From NCBI GenBank assembly GCA_903875135.1, contig CAIQUZ010000032.1, positions 1-39,908 on the forward strand: 39,908 nt of DNA, in the 5' to 3' direction. This stretch comes from an uncultured beta proteobacterium (lineage in GTDB: Bacteria; Pseudomonadota; Gammaproteobacteria; Burkholderiales; Burkholderiaceae). The notes under the pieces are model-generated. The model saw nothing but the letters and a program-made list of their open reading frames with translations, had not been told where the DNA came from and made no database searches. The position numbers and the translations under genes were made by a program. Shown piece by piece: positions 26,324-34,900 of this stretch. The number at the start of each line of letters is the position of its first letter. Position 1 is the stretch's first letter.

Positions 26324-27925
26324 TTACGCAAACGTATTGATTAGACCAACTCCTTGTGACACTTCTGTAGTAGCAGAAGTCGGAATGGTCAATTTGGGGG
26401 CATTATTGCGACGGTTTTCTGAGGTACTATTTTGCTGAGAGTTTGATTGGCCACCTGAACTAACATCAGCTTGTCCAAGTTGCAGTCCACTTTGTGACAT
26501 CATTTCCCGAAGAGTTGGCAAACTATCAGAGATCGCTTGCCTGACATCAGCATGGTTTGAGAAAAATTGAACGGAAGTTTGTTGAGCCTGGTCGGTTTGT
26601 AAGCGAACTTCGATGGGGCCTAGGTGCGGCGGGTTAATCGTGATGCTCGCATTTTGTAATTGGTCACGCACCATCCATGTAATACGTTGATTTAATGCTG
26701 GTGTCCAATCGGGACCAGCAAACGGGGTGTTGATCGTGCTTTGACTATTTGGTAAGCTATTGGCCATAGCAGCGTTATTATTTGTTTGTTTTAACTGTTC
26801 CGCAAAATTACTTCCGGAAGAATTTGCTAATGCTGCATTACTTACCAGTGTTTCTGTCGAAAGACCGCTTGAGTGTTCTTTATTCAGTAAGGAAGAAGAG
26901 CCTTGATTTGAAGCCTCTCCGATCGTTACTTTAGAGCTGATATCGGCGTTAATCATATTTCCAAATGTATTGGGCTTAACTTCAGTATCAGCATTTGATA
27001 AGGCTTTTGGGTCTACCTTTGCTTGAAGATCGGCTAACTGCTTAGATAGCTCAGTATTCTTACTACTAAATAAAGCATTATTCAGTTCTTTTTGGTCAAT
27101 GTTGAGTTTTTGTGTCGACAGGTCTGATAATGAGTTGGCATCCTTAGTAGCCAGTTCGTTATTGACGGCATCAACATTGGTTTTATTTAATTGTTGAGCT
27201 AGTTGATTACTTAACATTGTTTGTATTGCGTTAATCGAAGAGGGGGCTGATGTACCAACTGTATTGAGGGTGTTTGAATCTGATGCCACCACTGAATCCT
27301 TTGGAGCACTTACCGCCAGTGTTGAAGGGATTTGATTCATCATACTCATGATTTGAGAACTCAAGGCGACATTTTGATCAGTAAAATTCAAAGCATCAGT
27401 TGATAGGACCTTAGTAGCTAGTTCATTATTTTGTGCTGTATTAGTTATATTCGTTTGAGTAACATCAAGCTCTGGATGATTGGTAATAGTTACTGCTGTA
27501 TTGATGTCCGTTCCAACCGTTGCTGAGACTGCGCTCATGGAATGCTGATTAGTTTCGGCTGATGTTGTGGCGTTTTGCAGCGTTGTTGTCGTTGGATTCT
27601 GACTCAACATACTCAACACAATTTGCGCATTGATTAGATTGCTTTCTTCAGTTGATTTTGTGGAATCTTGATGATCTGATGGGTTGATGCTTATCTGTGT
27701 TGTAGTTGAAGCAGCTTGCTGAGCAAACCCTTTTTCCTTTTGGGAAGCTTCATTGTGTGGTAAAGCAGCATCTACAGCACTATTTGAGGAAGTATTAGGC
27801 GACGTAGATTTAATTGTCTGCGATAAGACTTCTCCAAAAGAAGTACCTACATCCTTAATTGGAGAGGCAGAGGGAGACAAAGCATTGCTAATTGTGGAGA
27901 GAATGGTTGAAATAATTGGTGTCAT
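26324..27925 (-). CDS. fliK: Flagellar hook-length control protein FliK
   Basis: This is a 533-residue FliK. Residues 1 to about 420 are Ser/Thr/Asn/Gln-rich, low-complexity sequence without recognisable domains, as expected of the secreted molecular ruler. The C-terminal domain is recognised by ITINPPHLGPIEVRLQTD followed by DVRQAISDSLPTLREMM, the part that triggers the FlhB specificity switch. A Gln/Asn-rich tail ends the protein. The ruler contains a duplicated NNELATK segment, encoded by a 22-bp near-repeat. It lies between fliJ and fliL. Its length is greater than in Salmonella (405), which may go with the unusual hook protein. Confidence 0.93.
   Translation of the reverse strand: MTPIISTILSTISNALSPSASPIKDVGTSFGEVLSQTIKSTSPNTSSNSAVDAALPHNEASQKEKGFAQQAASTTTQISINPSDHQDSTKSTEESNLINAQIVLSMLSQNPTTTTLQNATTSAETNQHSMSAVSATVGTDINTAVTITNHPELDVTQTNITNTAQNNELATKVLSTDALNFTDQNVALSSQIMSMMNQIPSTLAVSAPKDSVVASDSNTLNTVGTSAPSSINAIQTMLSNQLAQQLNKTNVDAVNNELATKDANSLSDLSTQKLNIDQKELNNALFSSKNTELSKQLADLQAKVDPKALSNADTEVKPNTFGNMINADISSKVTIGEASNQGSSSLLNKEHSSGLSTETLVSNAALANSSGSNFAEQLKQTNNNAAMANSLPNSQSTINTPFAGPDWTPALNQRITWMVRDQLQNASITINPPHLGPIEVRLQTDQAQQTSVQFFSNHADVRQAISDSLPTLREMMSQSGLQLGQADVSSGGQSNSQQNSTSENRRNNAPKLTIPTSATTEVSQGVGLINTFA
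27142..27430. repeat. 22-bp imperfect direct repeat inside fliK
   Basis: CCTTAGTAGCCAGTTCGTTATT (shown in two parts, CCTTAGTAGC and CAGTTCGTTATT) at 27142-27163 recurs with two mismatches at 27409-27430. In protein it gives the repeated NNELATK of the FliK ruler region. The 267-bp period is a multiple of three, so a recombination between copies would remove or add 89 residues in frame. Confidence 0.6.
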
Positions 27926-27930
27926 ATGAA

Positions 27931-28362
27931 TTAAAGGGCATATCTTCTGGATGCAAACTCATCCGTTAATTTTTGGTCAATTTTTGCCTCAATCGCTAAA
28001 ACTTTGTTTTGAGCACGTTTCATCAGGGTTTCGAAAGTTAACAGCTTTTTTTCACAATCTTGCCATTGTTTTTTTGCGGTTTCGACACTTTCGAGTAGTT
28101 GATGCGTCGATTTTTCTTGTTGATAGATCGCAACATCTAATTTAGCGATAAATGCCTGAAAATTATTCAGCTCACTAACAGTTAAGCCCGCCATCATTTT
28201 GTCTTGAAGACGGACTCTATAGTCATCTTTAAAGTCAGATAGCATTGATAGTTTATTGATCCCTTCTTGATGGATCGACATTTCACGCGCGAGTTGATTT
28301 GCGGCAGCGGTGGAGCGGCTTTTGGCGAGATCGACAAGGGTCTGAAGAACACTGATATTCAT
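27931..28362 (-). CDS. fliJ: Flagellar export chaperone/ATPase stalk protein FliJ
   Basis: A 143-residue, almost wholly helical, Gln/Lys/Leu-rich coiled coil that fits FliJ, the stalk-like protein inside the FliI hexamer which contacts FlhA. N-terminal LVDLAKSRSTAAANQLA and C-terminal FETLMKRAQNKVLAIEAKID are typical in character. I chose ATG 28362 (AGG upstream) over an in-frame TTG at 28383. It sits between fliI and fliK. Family sequence conservation is low, so synteny carries part of the weight. Confidence 0.92.
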   Translation of the reverse strand: MNISVLQTLVDLAKSRSTAAANQLAREMSIHQEGINKLSMLSDFKDDYRVRLQDKMMAGLTVSELNNFQAFIAKLDVAIYQQEKSTHQLLESVETAKKQWQDCEKKLLTFETLMKRAQNKVLAIEAKIDQKLTDEFASRRYAL

Positions 28363-28401
28363 AATGAACCTATTATGGTTCAACTTCAGTCATTCTAAAC
28401 C

Positions 28402-29796
28402 TTAGAAAAGAGCTGAAAGTTCCCCTAAACTCTGAGGAATGGTTACTTTTTCTGTAATGGATTGTTGTAAAAAAGCTTCAATACTAGAATTTTTCTGGAT
28501 AGCTTCATCCAAAATGGGATCGCTGCCAGCGCTATACGCCCCAACACTAATTAAGTCTCGATTTCTTTGATACCTTGAGACTAATTGTTTTAGCTTTCGC
28601 ATTTTTTTTTGTTGATCTTCGCTAGTGATGCTATGCATACTTCGGCTGATCGATTTTTCGATATCGATTGCCGGATAGTGACCTGCGTCAGCAAGTTCCC
28701 TGCTTAAAACAATATGCCCATCTAAAATGGCCCGTGCTGAGTCTGCAATCGGATCTTGAAGATCGTCACCCTCTGTTAGCACGGTATAAAAAGCGGTGAT
28801 AGAGCCACCGCCTTCAGAACCATTTCCGGCCCTTTCTATGAGAACTGGAATTTTGGCGAATACCGATGGCGGATAGCCTTTGGTCGCTGGAGGCTCACCG
28901 ATTGCCAGAGCAATTTCACGCTGTGCCATACCGTAGCGTGTTAATGAATCCATAATTAATAAAACATTTTTGCCTTGATCCCTAAAATATTCAGCAATTG
29001 CAGTAGCGTAAAAAGCACCTTGCAAACGTAGCAAAGGCGGATTATCAGCAGGAGCAGCAACCACCACAGAGCGAGCTAAACCATCTTCGCCCAAAATATC
29101 TTCAATAAACTCTTTGACCTCACGACCTCGCTCGCCAATCAAGCCAACGACAACCACATCAGCGGTAGTGTATCTTGCCATCATGCCGAGTAAAACACTT
29201 TTACCAACCCCTGAACCGGCAAACAGGCCCATCCGTTGACCTTTACCAACGGTTAAGCAAGAATTAATCGCCCGAATCCCCACATCAAGAACTTCTTTAA
29301 TCGGCGCTCTTCGCAGTGGATTAATGGGAGGAGAGTACATAGGGGCGGTAATGGAGTGATCTATCGGAGCACCCAAGTCAAGCGGTTTTCCAGTAGCATC
29401 TAGAACACGACCCAGCAAATGATCTCCGACAGGAAGGCCTCGACCTTTGACAGATCCGAGTGCAATATCTTGTTGGATTTGATCTAACTTGATGGGCGTA
29501 GGTTGTGCTTCCGTAGGTACTACCATAGCGCCAGGTTTAACACCTTCGACATCGCCTAGCGGCATTAAAAATAATCGACCACCTTCAAAACCAACTACTT
29601 CAGCTTCAACTCTTTTGCCGTTCGGTAAGGGGATGTGGCAGGGGCTACCGATCGGTAATTGCAGACCGACGGTTTCCATGACGAGTCCGGCCACACGTAC
29701 GATTCGGCCATTGACTTGGAAGAGCGTTGAAATAGCTACTTTTCGCTGACAGTAATTAAAAAATTCTTTAAATTGATACTCATCATTTGCGATCAT
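28402..29796 (-). CDS. fliI: Flagellum-specific ATPase FliI
   Basis: This 464-residue ATPase is related to F1 beta. The N-terminal beta-barrel spans about residues 20-95. Walker A GSGVGKS occurs at about 194-200, followed by [16 protein letters not shown], the Walker-B strand [18 protein letters not shown], and [19 protein letters not shown]. The N-terminal 15 or so residues would bind FliH. It unfolds and delivers export substrates at the gate. The ATG at 29796 overlaps the fliH stop as ATGA, indicating coupled translation of the regulator and the ATPase. Confidence 0.98.
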   Translation of the reverse strand: MIANDEYQFKEFFNYCQRKVAISTLFQVNGRIVRVAGLVMETVGLQLPIGSPCHIPLPNGKRVEAEVVGFEGGRLFLMPLGDVEGVKPGAMVVPTEAQPTPIKLDQIQQDIALGSVKGRGLPVGDHLLGRVLDATGKPLDLGAPIDHSITAPMYSPPINPLRRAPIKEVLDVGIRAINSCLTVGKGQRMGLFAGSGVGKSVLLGMMARYTTADVVVVGLIGERGREVKEFIEDILGEDGLARSVVVAAPADNPPLLRLQGAFYATAIAEYFRDQGKNVLLIMDSLTRYGMAQREIALAIGEPPATKGYPPSVFAKIPVLIERAGNGSEGGGSITAFYTVLTEGDDLQDPIADSARAILDGHIVLSRELADAGHYPAIDIEKSISRSMHSITSEDQQKKMRKLKQLVSRYQRNRDLISVGAYSAGSDPILDEAIQKNSSIEAFLQQSITEKVTIPQSLGELSALF

Positions 29797-30479
29797 GATG
29801 TCATATCAAGCGGATTTTGTGGCTCTTTACCAAGAGCGGCCATCATTTTTTCAAAACGTGTTTCCACTGTCGCATCGACATCATTGCTCCCCGTCTCAAG
29901 GCGGCATCCACCCCTGGAAATTTGTGGATCATAGACGATTTTCCAACCAGCATCATTTAAGTTTCGACCCTGGCTCGCCTCAATCAGTTCAGCATCTAAG
30001 GGGTTTAAGAGTAACTTCGCTGGCAATTGTAAGATAGGAATTTGCTCTAATGCTTTTTCAACAACCTCAAAAATACAATCGGGTTGTTTTTCGATGGAGC
30101 GCATGGTCACTGCACGTGCTAAATCCAGAGCTAGGTCTAAGACCTCTTGAGCAAGGTATTCTCTGGAATAAGAATAGAGTTTTTGTAAGTTATATTCGAT
30201 ATCAGTTAGGTAGTTGACGATTTCTTGAACATGCTTTTGACCTTCTTCAAGACCTGCTTTGAAGCCTTGCGCATGTCCTGCGGTTTGACCTTCTTCAAAG
30301 CCTTGCGCATAGCCTTCTTGCTTCGCTTTTTCCTTACTATCGATGAGTTCTTGAGCAAGTTTGGCAATAATCGGATTTTTTGATAAATCCTGTTTATTTT
30401 CTTTTAGGGTATTGAGTTCCCAGCGACCAGGACTTTGGATCGAGCCCTTACTAAATGGGGCATCAGACATAATCGTCAT
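29793..30479 (-). CDS. fliH: Flagellar ATPase regulator FliH
   Basis: A 228-residue protein. The distinctive glycine-spaced helix ([17 protein letters not shown], a run of GxxxG-type repeats) at about 60-80 is the family hallmark. The C-terminal half resembles the V/F-type ATPase peripheral stalk subunit ([16 protein letters not shown] at the end). FliH holds FliI at the C-ring. The start at 30479 overlaps fliG by 17 bp, with AAGG six bases upstream. A nearby ATG at 30470 is possible. Confidence 0.95.
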   Translation of the reverse strand: MTIMSDAPFSKGSIQSPGRWELNTLKENKQDLSKNPIIAKLAQELIDSKEKAKQEGYAQGFEEGQTAGHAQGFKAGLEEGQKHVQEIVNYLTDIEYNLQKLYSYSREYLAQEVLDLALDLARAVTMRSIEKQPDCIFEVVEKALEQIPILQLPAKLLLNPLDAELIEASQGRNLNDAGWKIVYDPQISRGGCRLETGSNDVDATVETRFEKMMAALGKEPQNPLDMTS

Positions 30480-31455
30480 CAGTTACCTTGAGGTTAATCT
30501 TACCTTCCTCAATCATACGATTAATCACCTGTAAAATCTCACGTTGTTGTTCTTCGACTTCCGCAACTCGAACAGGGCCTTTTGATTCTAAATCTTCACG
30601 CAAGGTATCGGCTGCACGCTGAGACATATTGCTGAGAATTTTATCTCGTAATTCATCTTTAACACCCTTGAGAGCGACTACGAGAACATCACTTGATATT
30701 TCGGCGAGGATGGACTGAATGTTCTTATCATCTAAGGTCATAATATCTTCGAACACGAACATATTGTCTTTCACAGACTGTGCCAAATCAGGGTTAAATT
30801 CTTTTAGGCCCGTCATTACCGAAGACTCTGTATCCCCGCTTAAAAAGTTCATAATTTCGGCAGTAACGCGAACACCACCAAGATCGCGTTTTTGTGAACT
30901 ATCGCTAATGGTTAATAGTTTTGTTAACACATCATTCAATTCGTTGAGTGCTGCAGGTTGGACACCATCAAGGGTGGCGATGCGAAGCACCACATCATTT
31001 CGAACTTGAATAGGTAACTCGGATAGGATGGCACTCGCTTGAAACCTTGGTAAGTGAACTAGGATTGTTGCAATAATTTGAGGGTGTTCGGATTCAATCA
31101 AATCCGCAACCGCTTTACTTTCCATCGATTTCAAACTATCGATCCCTGTAGAGCCGCGACGATCCAAAATTCTACCAATTAAGAATCCAGCATCTTCTTC
31201 ACCGAGGGCGGAGGTCAAAACGCCACGAATATAATCCTCGGAGTTAATGCCCAAAGCGGTTGTTTGACTCATTGCATCACTGAAGGAATCTAACACATCG
31301 TTGAGGGTATCCTCAGTAACATTCGTCATTGTCGCCATGGCAGAGCCCACTTTCTGCACTTCTCGACTATCTAAATACTTCATCACCTCTGCTGCTCTCT
31401 CTTGACCAAGAGCTAGCATGAGAACAGCGGCTTTACTGATCCCTTTCTCACTCAT
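30463..31455 (-). CDS. fliG: Flagellar motor switch and torque protein FliG
   Basis: This 330-residue protein is of standard length. The N-terminal domain anchors to FliF; the middle domain includes the EHPQ motif (ESEHPQIIATILVHLP). The C-terminal torque helix is near LRDKILSNMSQRAADTLRED, with the conserved charged residues that contact MotA. It overlaps fliF by 8 bp and fliH by 17 bp. Both stator types encoded in this window would act on this one FliG. Confidence 0.98.
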   Translation of the reverse strand: MSEKGISKAAVLMLALGQERAAEVMKYLDSREVQKVGSAMATMTNVTEDTLNDVLDSFSDAMSQTTALGINSEDYIRGVLTSALGEEDAGFLIGRILDRRGSTGIDSLKSMESKAVADLIESEHPQIIATILVHLPRFQASAILSELPIQVRNDVVLRIATLDGVQPAALNELNDVLTKLLTISDSSQKRDLGGVRVTAEIMNFLSGDTESSVMTGLKEFNPDLAQSVKDNMFVFEDIMTLDDKNIQSILAEISSDVLVVALKGVKDELRDKILSNMSQRAADTLREDLESKGPVRVAEVEEQQREILQVINRMIEEGKINLKVTDDDYV

Positions 31456-33148
31456 TTTCGTTTACCCAGTTTTTAATAATTCCAGCAACAATCTTCGGAT
31501 CTTGCGAGGCCATTTCTTGAGCAAGCTCTAATCCATCTTTACTTTGCTTGACGACGCGTTGTCTTTGTTTCTGTGGTGATATTTCATTTCCTGTCGCATC
31601 AAACTGCGGAGGAGGTGGTGGGGAGTTCGGATCAACTGGCCCATCTTCTGGATTCGGAGCGTAAACTACGCCCGGGGCTCCGCCTGCCATGGCGAATTCT
31701 CCACCACCAGAACCACCATTCATTTCTTCGTTGATACGTCGCACGAGTGGCTTTAATACTTTGCTATACAGGAGGAATAGTCCAATCGCTGTGATCAAGT
31801 ATTGAAAAATGCCTTTTGCTGTAGAGATATTCGCGTAGGGCTTCCAAAAGGGGTCTGGTTTGATCTCTTCTTTTTCAGGTTCAGTAAATTGACTATTAAC
31901 GACATTTAAAGAATCGCCACGGTCTTGATTAAAACCCATCGCATCTTTAACTAATAAAGTGATTTGATTTTTCTCATCATCGTTTAAAGGGCGAAAGGTA
32001 ACTTTACCTTGATCATCTACTTCTTTCTTATGATTAACTAAAACTGCTACGCTTAAGCGTTTGATACCACCCATTTGCTTGGCAACGTAGTTGACCGTTT
32101 TATCGAGTTCATAATTTACCGTATTATCTTTTTGTGTATTTGTTGGTGTTGGCTGGGTGGTAACTGGTGGTGCAGTGACTTTGTTCTTACCTGCTTGATT
32201 GGAAGCGGCTCCCGGAACACCTGTTGGGGTAACCGGTTCGATACTAGCTGATTCAGTCGTGTGCAAACTTCTTACCGAACTATTTTCTGGAGAAGAGTTT
32301 GGTTTATAACTTTCAGTGGCTTGTTCACTCCGCGTAAAGTCTATATCAGCGGTTGCTTGGGCATGGATATTGCCATCGCCAAGCATGGGTGTCAAAATAG
32401 CTTCAATCCGTTTATTAATACTTTCCTGAATTTCTTTGACGTATTTCATTTGCTCAGGATCTAAAGAGGCGGCTTCCGTTGATTTGTTTGAGCCAGACAA
32501 TAGTTGTCCAGTTTGGTCGACGACAGTCACTGCATTCGCGGTCAACTCTGGCACGCTACTGGACACTAAATGTATGACGGCATTTACTTGTTGTTTATCT
32601 AATGTTCTACCTGAATTTAAATTGAGTAATACCGATGCGGTTGGGGTTTGTTTTTCTCGAACAAATACAGACTGTTTTGGAATCGCTAAGTGAACTCTTG
32701 CGGCTTGAACCACACCAATCGAAGAAATGGTTCTTGCTAACTCACCTTCAAGAGCTCTTTGGTAATTGACTTGCTCAATAAATTGGGAGGTTCCCATCTT
32801 TTGATTTTCCATCAACTCAAATCCAACATTACCACCACGCGGCAAGCCCTGCGCCGCTAATTTTAAACGCGCATCATAAACCATCTCTGCCGGAACCAAG
32901 ATCGCATTGCCACCTTCGGAGAATTGATAAGGAACATTCATTGTTTGTAAAGAGGCGATGATTGCACCACCATCTTTATCAGAAAAATTGGTGAGTAAAA
33001 TTCCATAGTTGGGTTTTTGTCCCCACAAAAAAACGCCAGCCATCATGGCTAAAACAAAGGCAAGACCAGCACCTAGAGCAAGATTTCTGCCTAGTGCAGT
33101 TTGAAAGAAACCCATAAAGCTATTGGGTGAGGGAGGAGTGGTGGCCAT
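31448..33148 (-). CDS. fliF: Flagellar MS-ring protein FliF
   Basis: A 566-residue protein with two transmembrane helices (about 22-44 and 444-464) and a large periplasmic ring-building region between them (GFELMENQKMGTSQFIEQ, and VHLAIPKQSVFVREKQTPTA). The C-terminal cytosolic tail ends in the FliG-binding helix (DPKIVAGIIKNWVNENE). A Pro-rich stretch (PNSPPPPPQF) lies in the tail, and a Thr/Pro/Ala-rich insertion at about 310-340 is in the usual variable loop. It leads the fliF-R operon. The ATG at 33148 lacks a clear Shine-Dalgarno. Confidence 0.98.
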   Translation of the reverse strand: MATTPPSPNSFMGFFQTALGRNLALGAGLAFVLAMMAGVFLWGQKPNYGILLTNFSDKDGGAIIASLQTMNVPYQFSEGGNAILVPAEMVYDARLKLAAQGLPRGGNVGFELMENQKMGTSQFIEQVNYQRALEGELARTISSIGVVQAARVHLAIPKQSVFVREKQTPTASVLLNLNSGRTLDKQQVNAVIHLVSSSVPELTANAVTVVDQTGQLLSGSNKSTEAASLDPEQMKYVKEIQESINKRIEAILTPMLGDGNIHAQATADIDFTRSEQATESYKPNSSPENSSVRSLHTTESASIEPVTPTGVPGAASNQAGKNKVTAPPVTTQPTPTNTQKDNTVNYELDKTVNYVAKQMGGIKRLSVAVLVNHKKEVDDQGKVTFRPLNDDEKNQITLLVKDAMGFNQDRGDSLNVVNSQFTEPEKEEIKPDPFWKPYANISTAKGIFQYLITAIGLFLLYSKVLKPLVRRINEEMNGGSGGGEFAMAGGAPGVVYAPNPEDGPVDPNSPPPPPQFDATGNEISPQKQRQRVVKQSKDGLELAQEMASQDPKIVAGIIKNWVNENE

Positions 33149-33269
33149 GTTGTTATAGATTAAGGCTAATATAAATTCAGTACAAAACTATTAATTCATT
33201 CAAGAAAATATAAAGATACATTTTTCAGACCTTATTTTGCCTAATAAGTGTGAAGTTGTTGAGAGGAAT

Positions 33270-33325
33270 AATGGGCAGAAAAGCCCTTTAATCAACGCCT
33301 TAAAAAAATCTAGCGTCGATATGAT
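33270..33325 (+). promoter_or_regulatory. Candidate FlhDC box and -10 element before fliE
   Basis: AATGGGCAGAAAAGCCC (33270-33286) resembles the E. coli FlhD4C2 half-site AATGGCAGAAATAGCG, allowing one extra base. TATGAT at 33320-33325 is a good sigma-70 -10, while the bases 17 upstream (GCCTTA) are a poor -35, as expected for an activator-dependent promoter. The site is in the 219-bp divergent fliF/fliE region. The second, inverted half-site is not convincing. The same GGGC...GCCC could also form a short hairpin. Confidence 0.3.
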
Positions 33326-33367
33326 GTGAACACTAGGTAAAGAATCTCTTTTTTATAGGAACTAGAT

Positions 33368-33727
33368 ATGGTGACAGCGATAGGTAGTGCAGCAATTCAA
33401 GAAATGTTGGCGCAGATGCGATCTGCTGTGGATCAGACAAAAAATTCTGTAGGATCTGTGCCTGGAGTTGCAAGCCCTACAGCCAACACTAGCAGCCAAT
33501 CGAGAACCGATTTTGCTCAAGCTTTAAAATCGCATTTGAGTGAAGTTTCATCGATGGAGAGACAATCGAATGATTTAGGTAAACGGTTTGCTCTTGGCGA
33601 TAGCGATGTCAATTTATCGGATGTGATGGTTTCTAGCCAAAAAGCGAATATTGCCTTGCAATCGACAGTTCAGGTTCGTAATAAGCTAGCAGCGGCCTAT
33701 CAAACCATCATGAACATGCAAATCTAA
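33368..33727 (+). CDS. fliE: MS-ring/rod adaptor protein FliE
   Basis: A 119-residue protein with family features: the C-terminal part SDVMVSSQKANIALQSTVQV followed by RNKLAAAYQTIMNMQI, and the FAQALKSHLSEVS segment. FliE joins the MS-ring to the first rod protein FlgB and is exported through the gate. It stands alone on the plus strand, divergent from fliF, and its stop is 7 bp from the stop of the convergent amidohydrolase gene. AGGA precedes ATG 33368. Confidence 0.96.
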   Translation: MVTAIGSAAIQEMLAQMRSAVDQTKNSVGSVPGVASPTANTSSQSRTDFAQALKSHLSEVSSMERQSNDLGKRFALGDSDVNLSDVMVSSQKANIALQSTVQVRNKLAAAYQTIMNMQI

Positions 33728-33734
33728 GATCTTT

Positions 33735-34781
33735 TTAGGCTAATCTTGGCATCAATTTTATTGCGTTGCCTCGAGTGATTTGTGTCATATCTTTCTCATT
33801 AAAGCCATATTTCAAAAGACCTTTGACATTATCTTCACTGGTGCGGTATGGATAGTCAGAGCCATACAGCACTTGATCTTTACTCACGAGTTGCAATAAA
33901 GAGGAGAGGGTATAAGGATTTGCTGCCCAGGCTGTATCGTAATAAAAGCGTTGTAACTCGTGCATCACGCCATTAGGCACTTTTTCCTGAAGTGATTTAT
34001 CAATCACTGGCATTTTTTGGAGTCGCTCCGTCAGGAAAGGCAGTGAGCCTCCCGCATGAGAAAAGATAAATTTGATATTAGGACATCTCGCTGCGGTGCC
34101 AGAAAAGACCACATCGACGATAGTTCTTGTGGTGTCAGTGCCATACTCAACAACGGTTGGAGGTGTGTTTGGAATCAGATTATTACAACAATCTGCAGAA
34201 GTAGGGTGGGTATACAGAATCGCTCCACGACGATTGATTTCGTCCATCACGGGTGCAAATTTGGGGTGACCTAACCACTTATCGCCATAGCTAGTTAACA
34301 GGCCAATACCATCTGCTTTTAAAACATCTAAGGCATAGGTGAGTTCTTTTAAAGCGGCGTCCATATCGTGCATGGGCAACATGGCAAATGATCCGAAACG
34401 ACCTTTATAGTCACCGCGCAGTTTAGCGGCATACTCATTATTTTCACGCGCAATATTATTCGCTTCATTAGGCGATAAAAAGCTGACTTGAGGGGTCGTT
34501 GCTGACAGAATCGCCGTCGCTGTACCTGCAGCTTCCATATCATCTAAAGTTTTTTGCAAGGTCCAACTGATGGCCGGGCCTTGAATCAGATTCTTGCTCG
34601 ACATTGCAGCTTTAATACCAGGGGAAAAAAAGTGATGGTGCGTATCAATACGATCTTTTTTACCAACAACAGCTGGTTCGGCAGCTTGTGATGGAAGGAT
34701 GGTACTAGCGCCAAGGCCTGCAACGCCTCCCAAAAAACTTCTACGCGAAATACTGCATGAGCAAAAAGGCTTTAACATCAT
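33735..34781 (-). CDS. Tat-exported amidohydrolase, ACMSD-like TIM-barrel family
   Basis: This 348-residue protein begins with a twin-arginine signal (SRRSFLGG, Arg13-Arg14, then a hydrophobic stretch, cleavage likely near residue 33), so it should be folded in the cytoplasm and exported. The mature part is an amidohydrolase_2-type metal-dependent TIM barrel: DTHHHFF (His48/His50), YTHP (His191), FSHAGGS (His241) and YGSDYPY (Asp308), which parallel the zinc ligands and catalytic His of aminocarboxymuconate semialdehyde decarboxylase. Substrate unknown; decarboxylase or hydrolase are both possible. AGGAGA precedes ATG 34781. It sits between motB and fliE but shows no flagellar feature, so it is probably a passenger gene. 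Confidence 0.85.
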   Translation of the reverse strand: MMLKPFCSCSISRRSFLGGVAGLGASTILPSQAAEPAVVGKKDRIDTHHHFFSPGIKAAMSSKNLIQGPAISWTLQKTLDDMEAAGTATAILSATTPQVSFLSPNEANNIARENNEYAAKLRGDYKGRFGSFAMLPMHDMDAALKELTYALDVLKADGIGLLTSYGDKWLGHPKFAPVMDEINRRGAILYTHPTSADCCNNLIPNTPPTVVEYGTDTTRTIVDVVFSGTAARCPNIKFIFSHAGGSLPFLTERLQKMPVIDKSLQEKVPNGVMHELQRFYYDTAWAANPYTLSSLLQLVSKDQVLYGSDYPYRTSEDNVKGLLKYGFNEKDMTQITRGNAIKLMPRLA

Positions 34782-34864
34782 TCATCTCCTATTGATAAGA
34801 ATCTCTGAAGGATCCATTCTTGATAGAAATCTTACTCATATTTGATGGTTTTACCTATTAGTGT

Positions 34865-34892
34865 AAGTACTAGGCTCGCAGCTAGTATTTTT
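34865..34892. terminator. Stem-loop between motB and the amidohydrolase gene
   Basis: A nine-pair stem (AAGTACTAG / CTAGTATTT, one G-U pair when read as plus-strand RNA) with an 8-base loop lies just past the motB stop. It is a reasonable end point for the flhDC-motAB transcript on the minus strand, although the T-run (TTTTT, 34888-34892) follows the stem on the plus strand instead. It may act in either direction. Confidence 0.4.
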
Positions 34893-34900
34893 CATCAGGT

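Noticed and set aside
33273..33286. GGGC-N6-GCCC as an intrinsic terminator upstream of fliE
   Set aside because: No gene on either strand ends there, the stem is four pairs and no T-tract follows; it is better explained as a possible regulator site.
33301..33322. TAAA ... GTCGATAT upstream of fliE as a sigma-28 promoter
   Set aside because: The -10-like element is good, but the only TAAA is 10 bases away instead of 15, and fliE is an early gene in known hierarchies.
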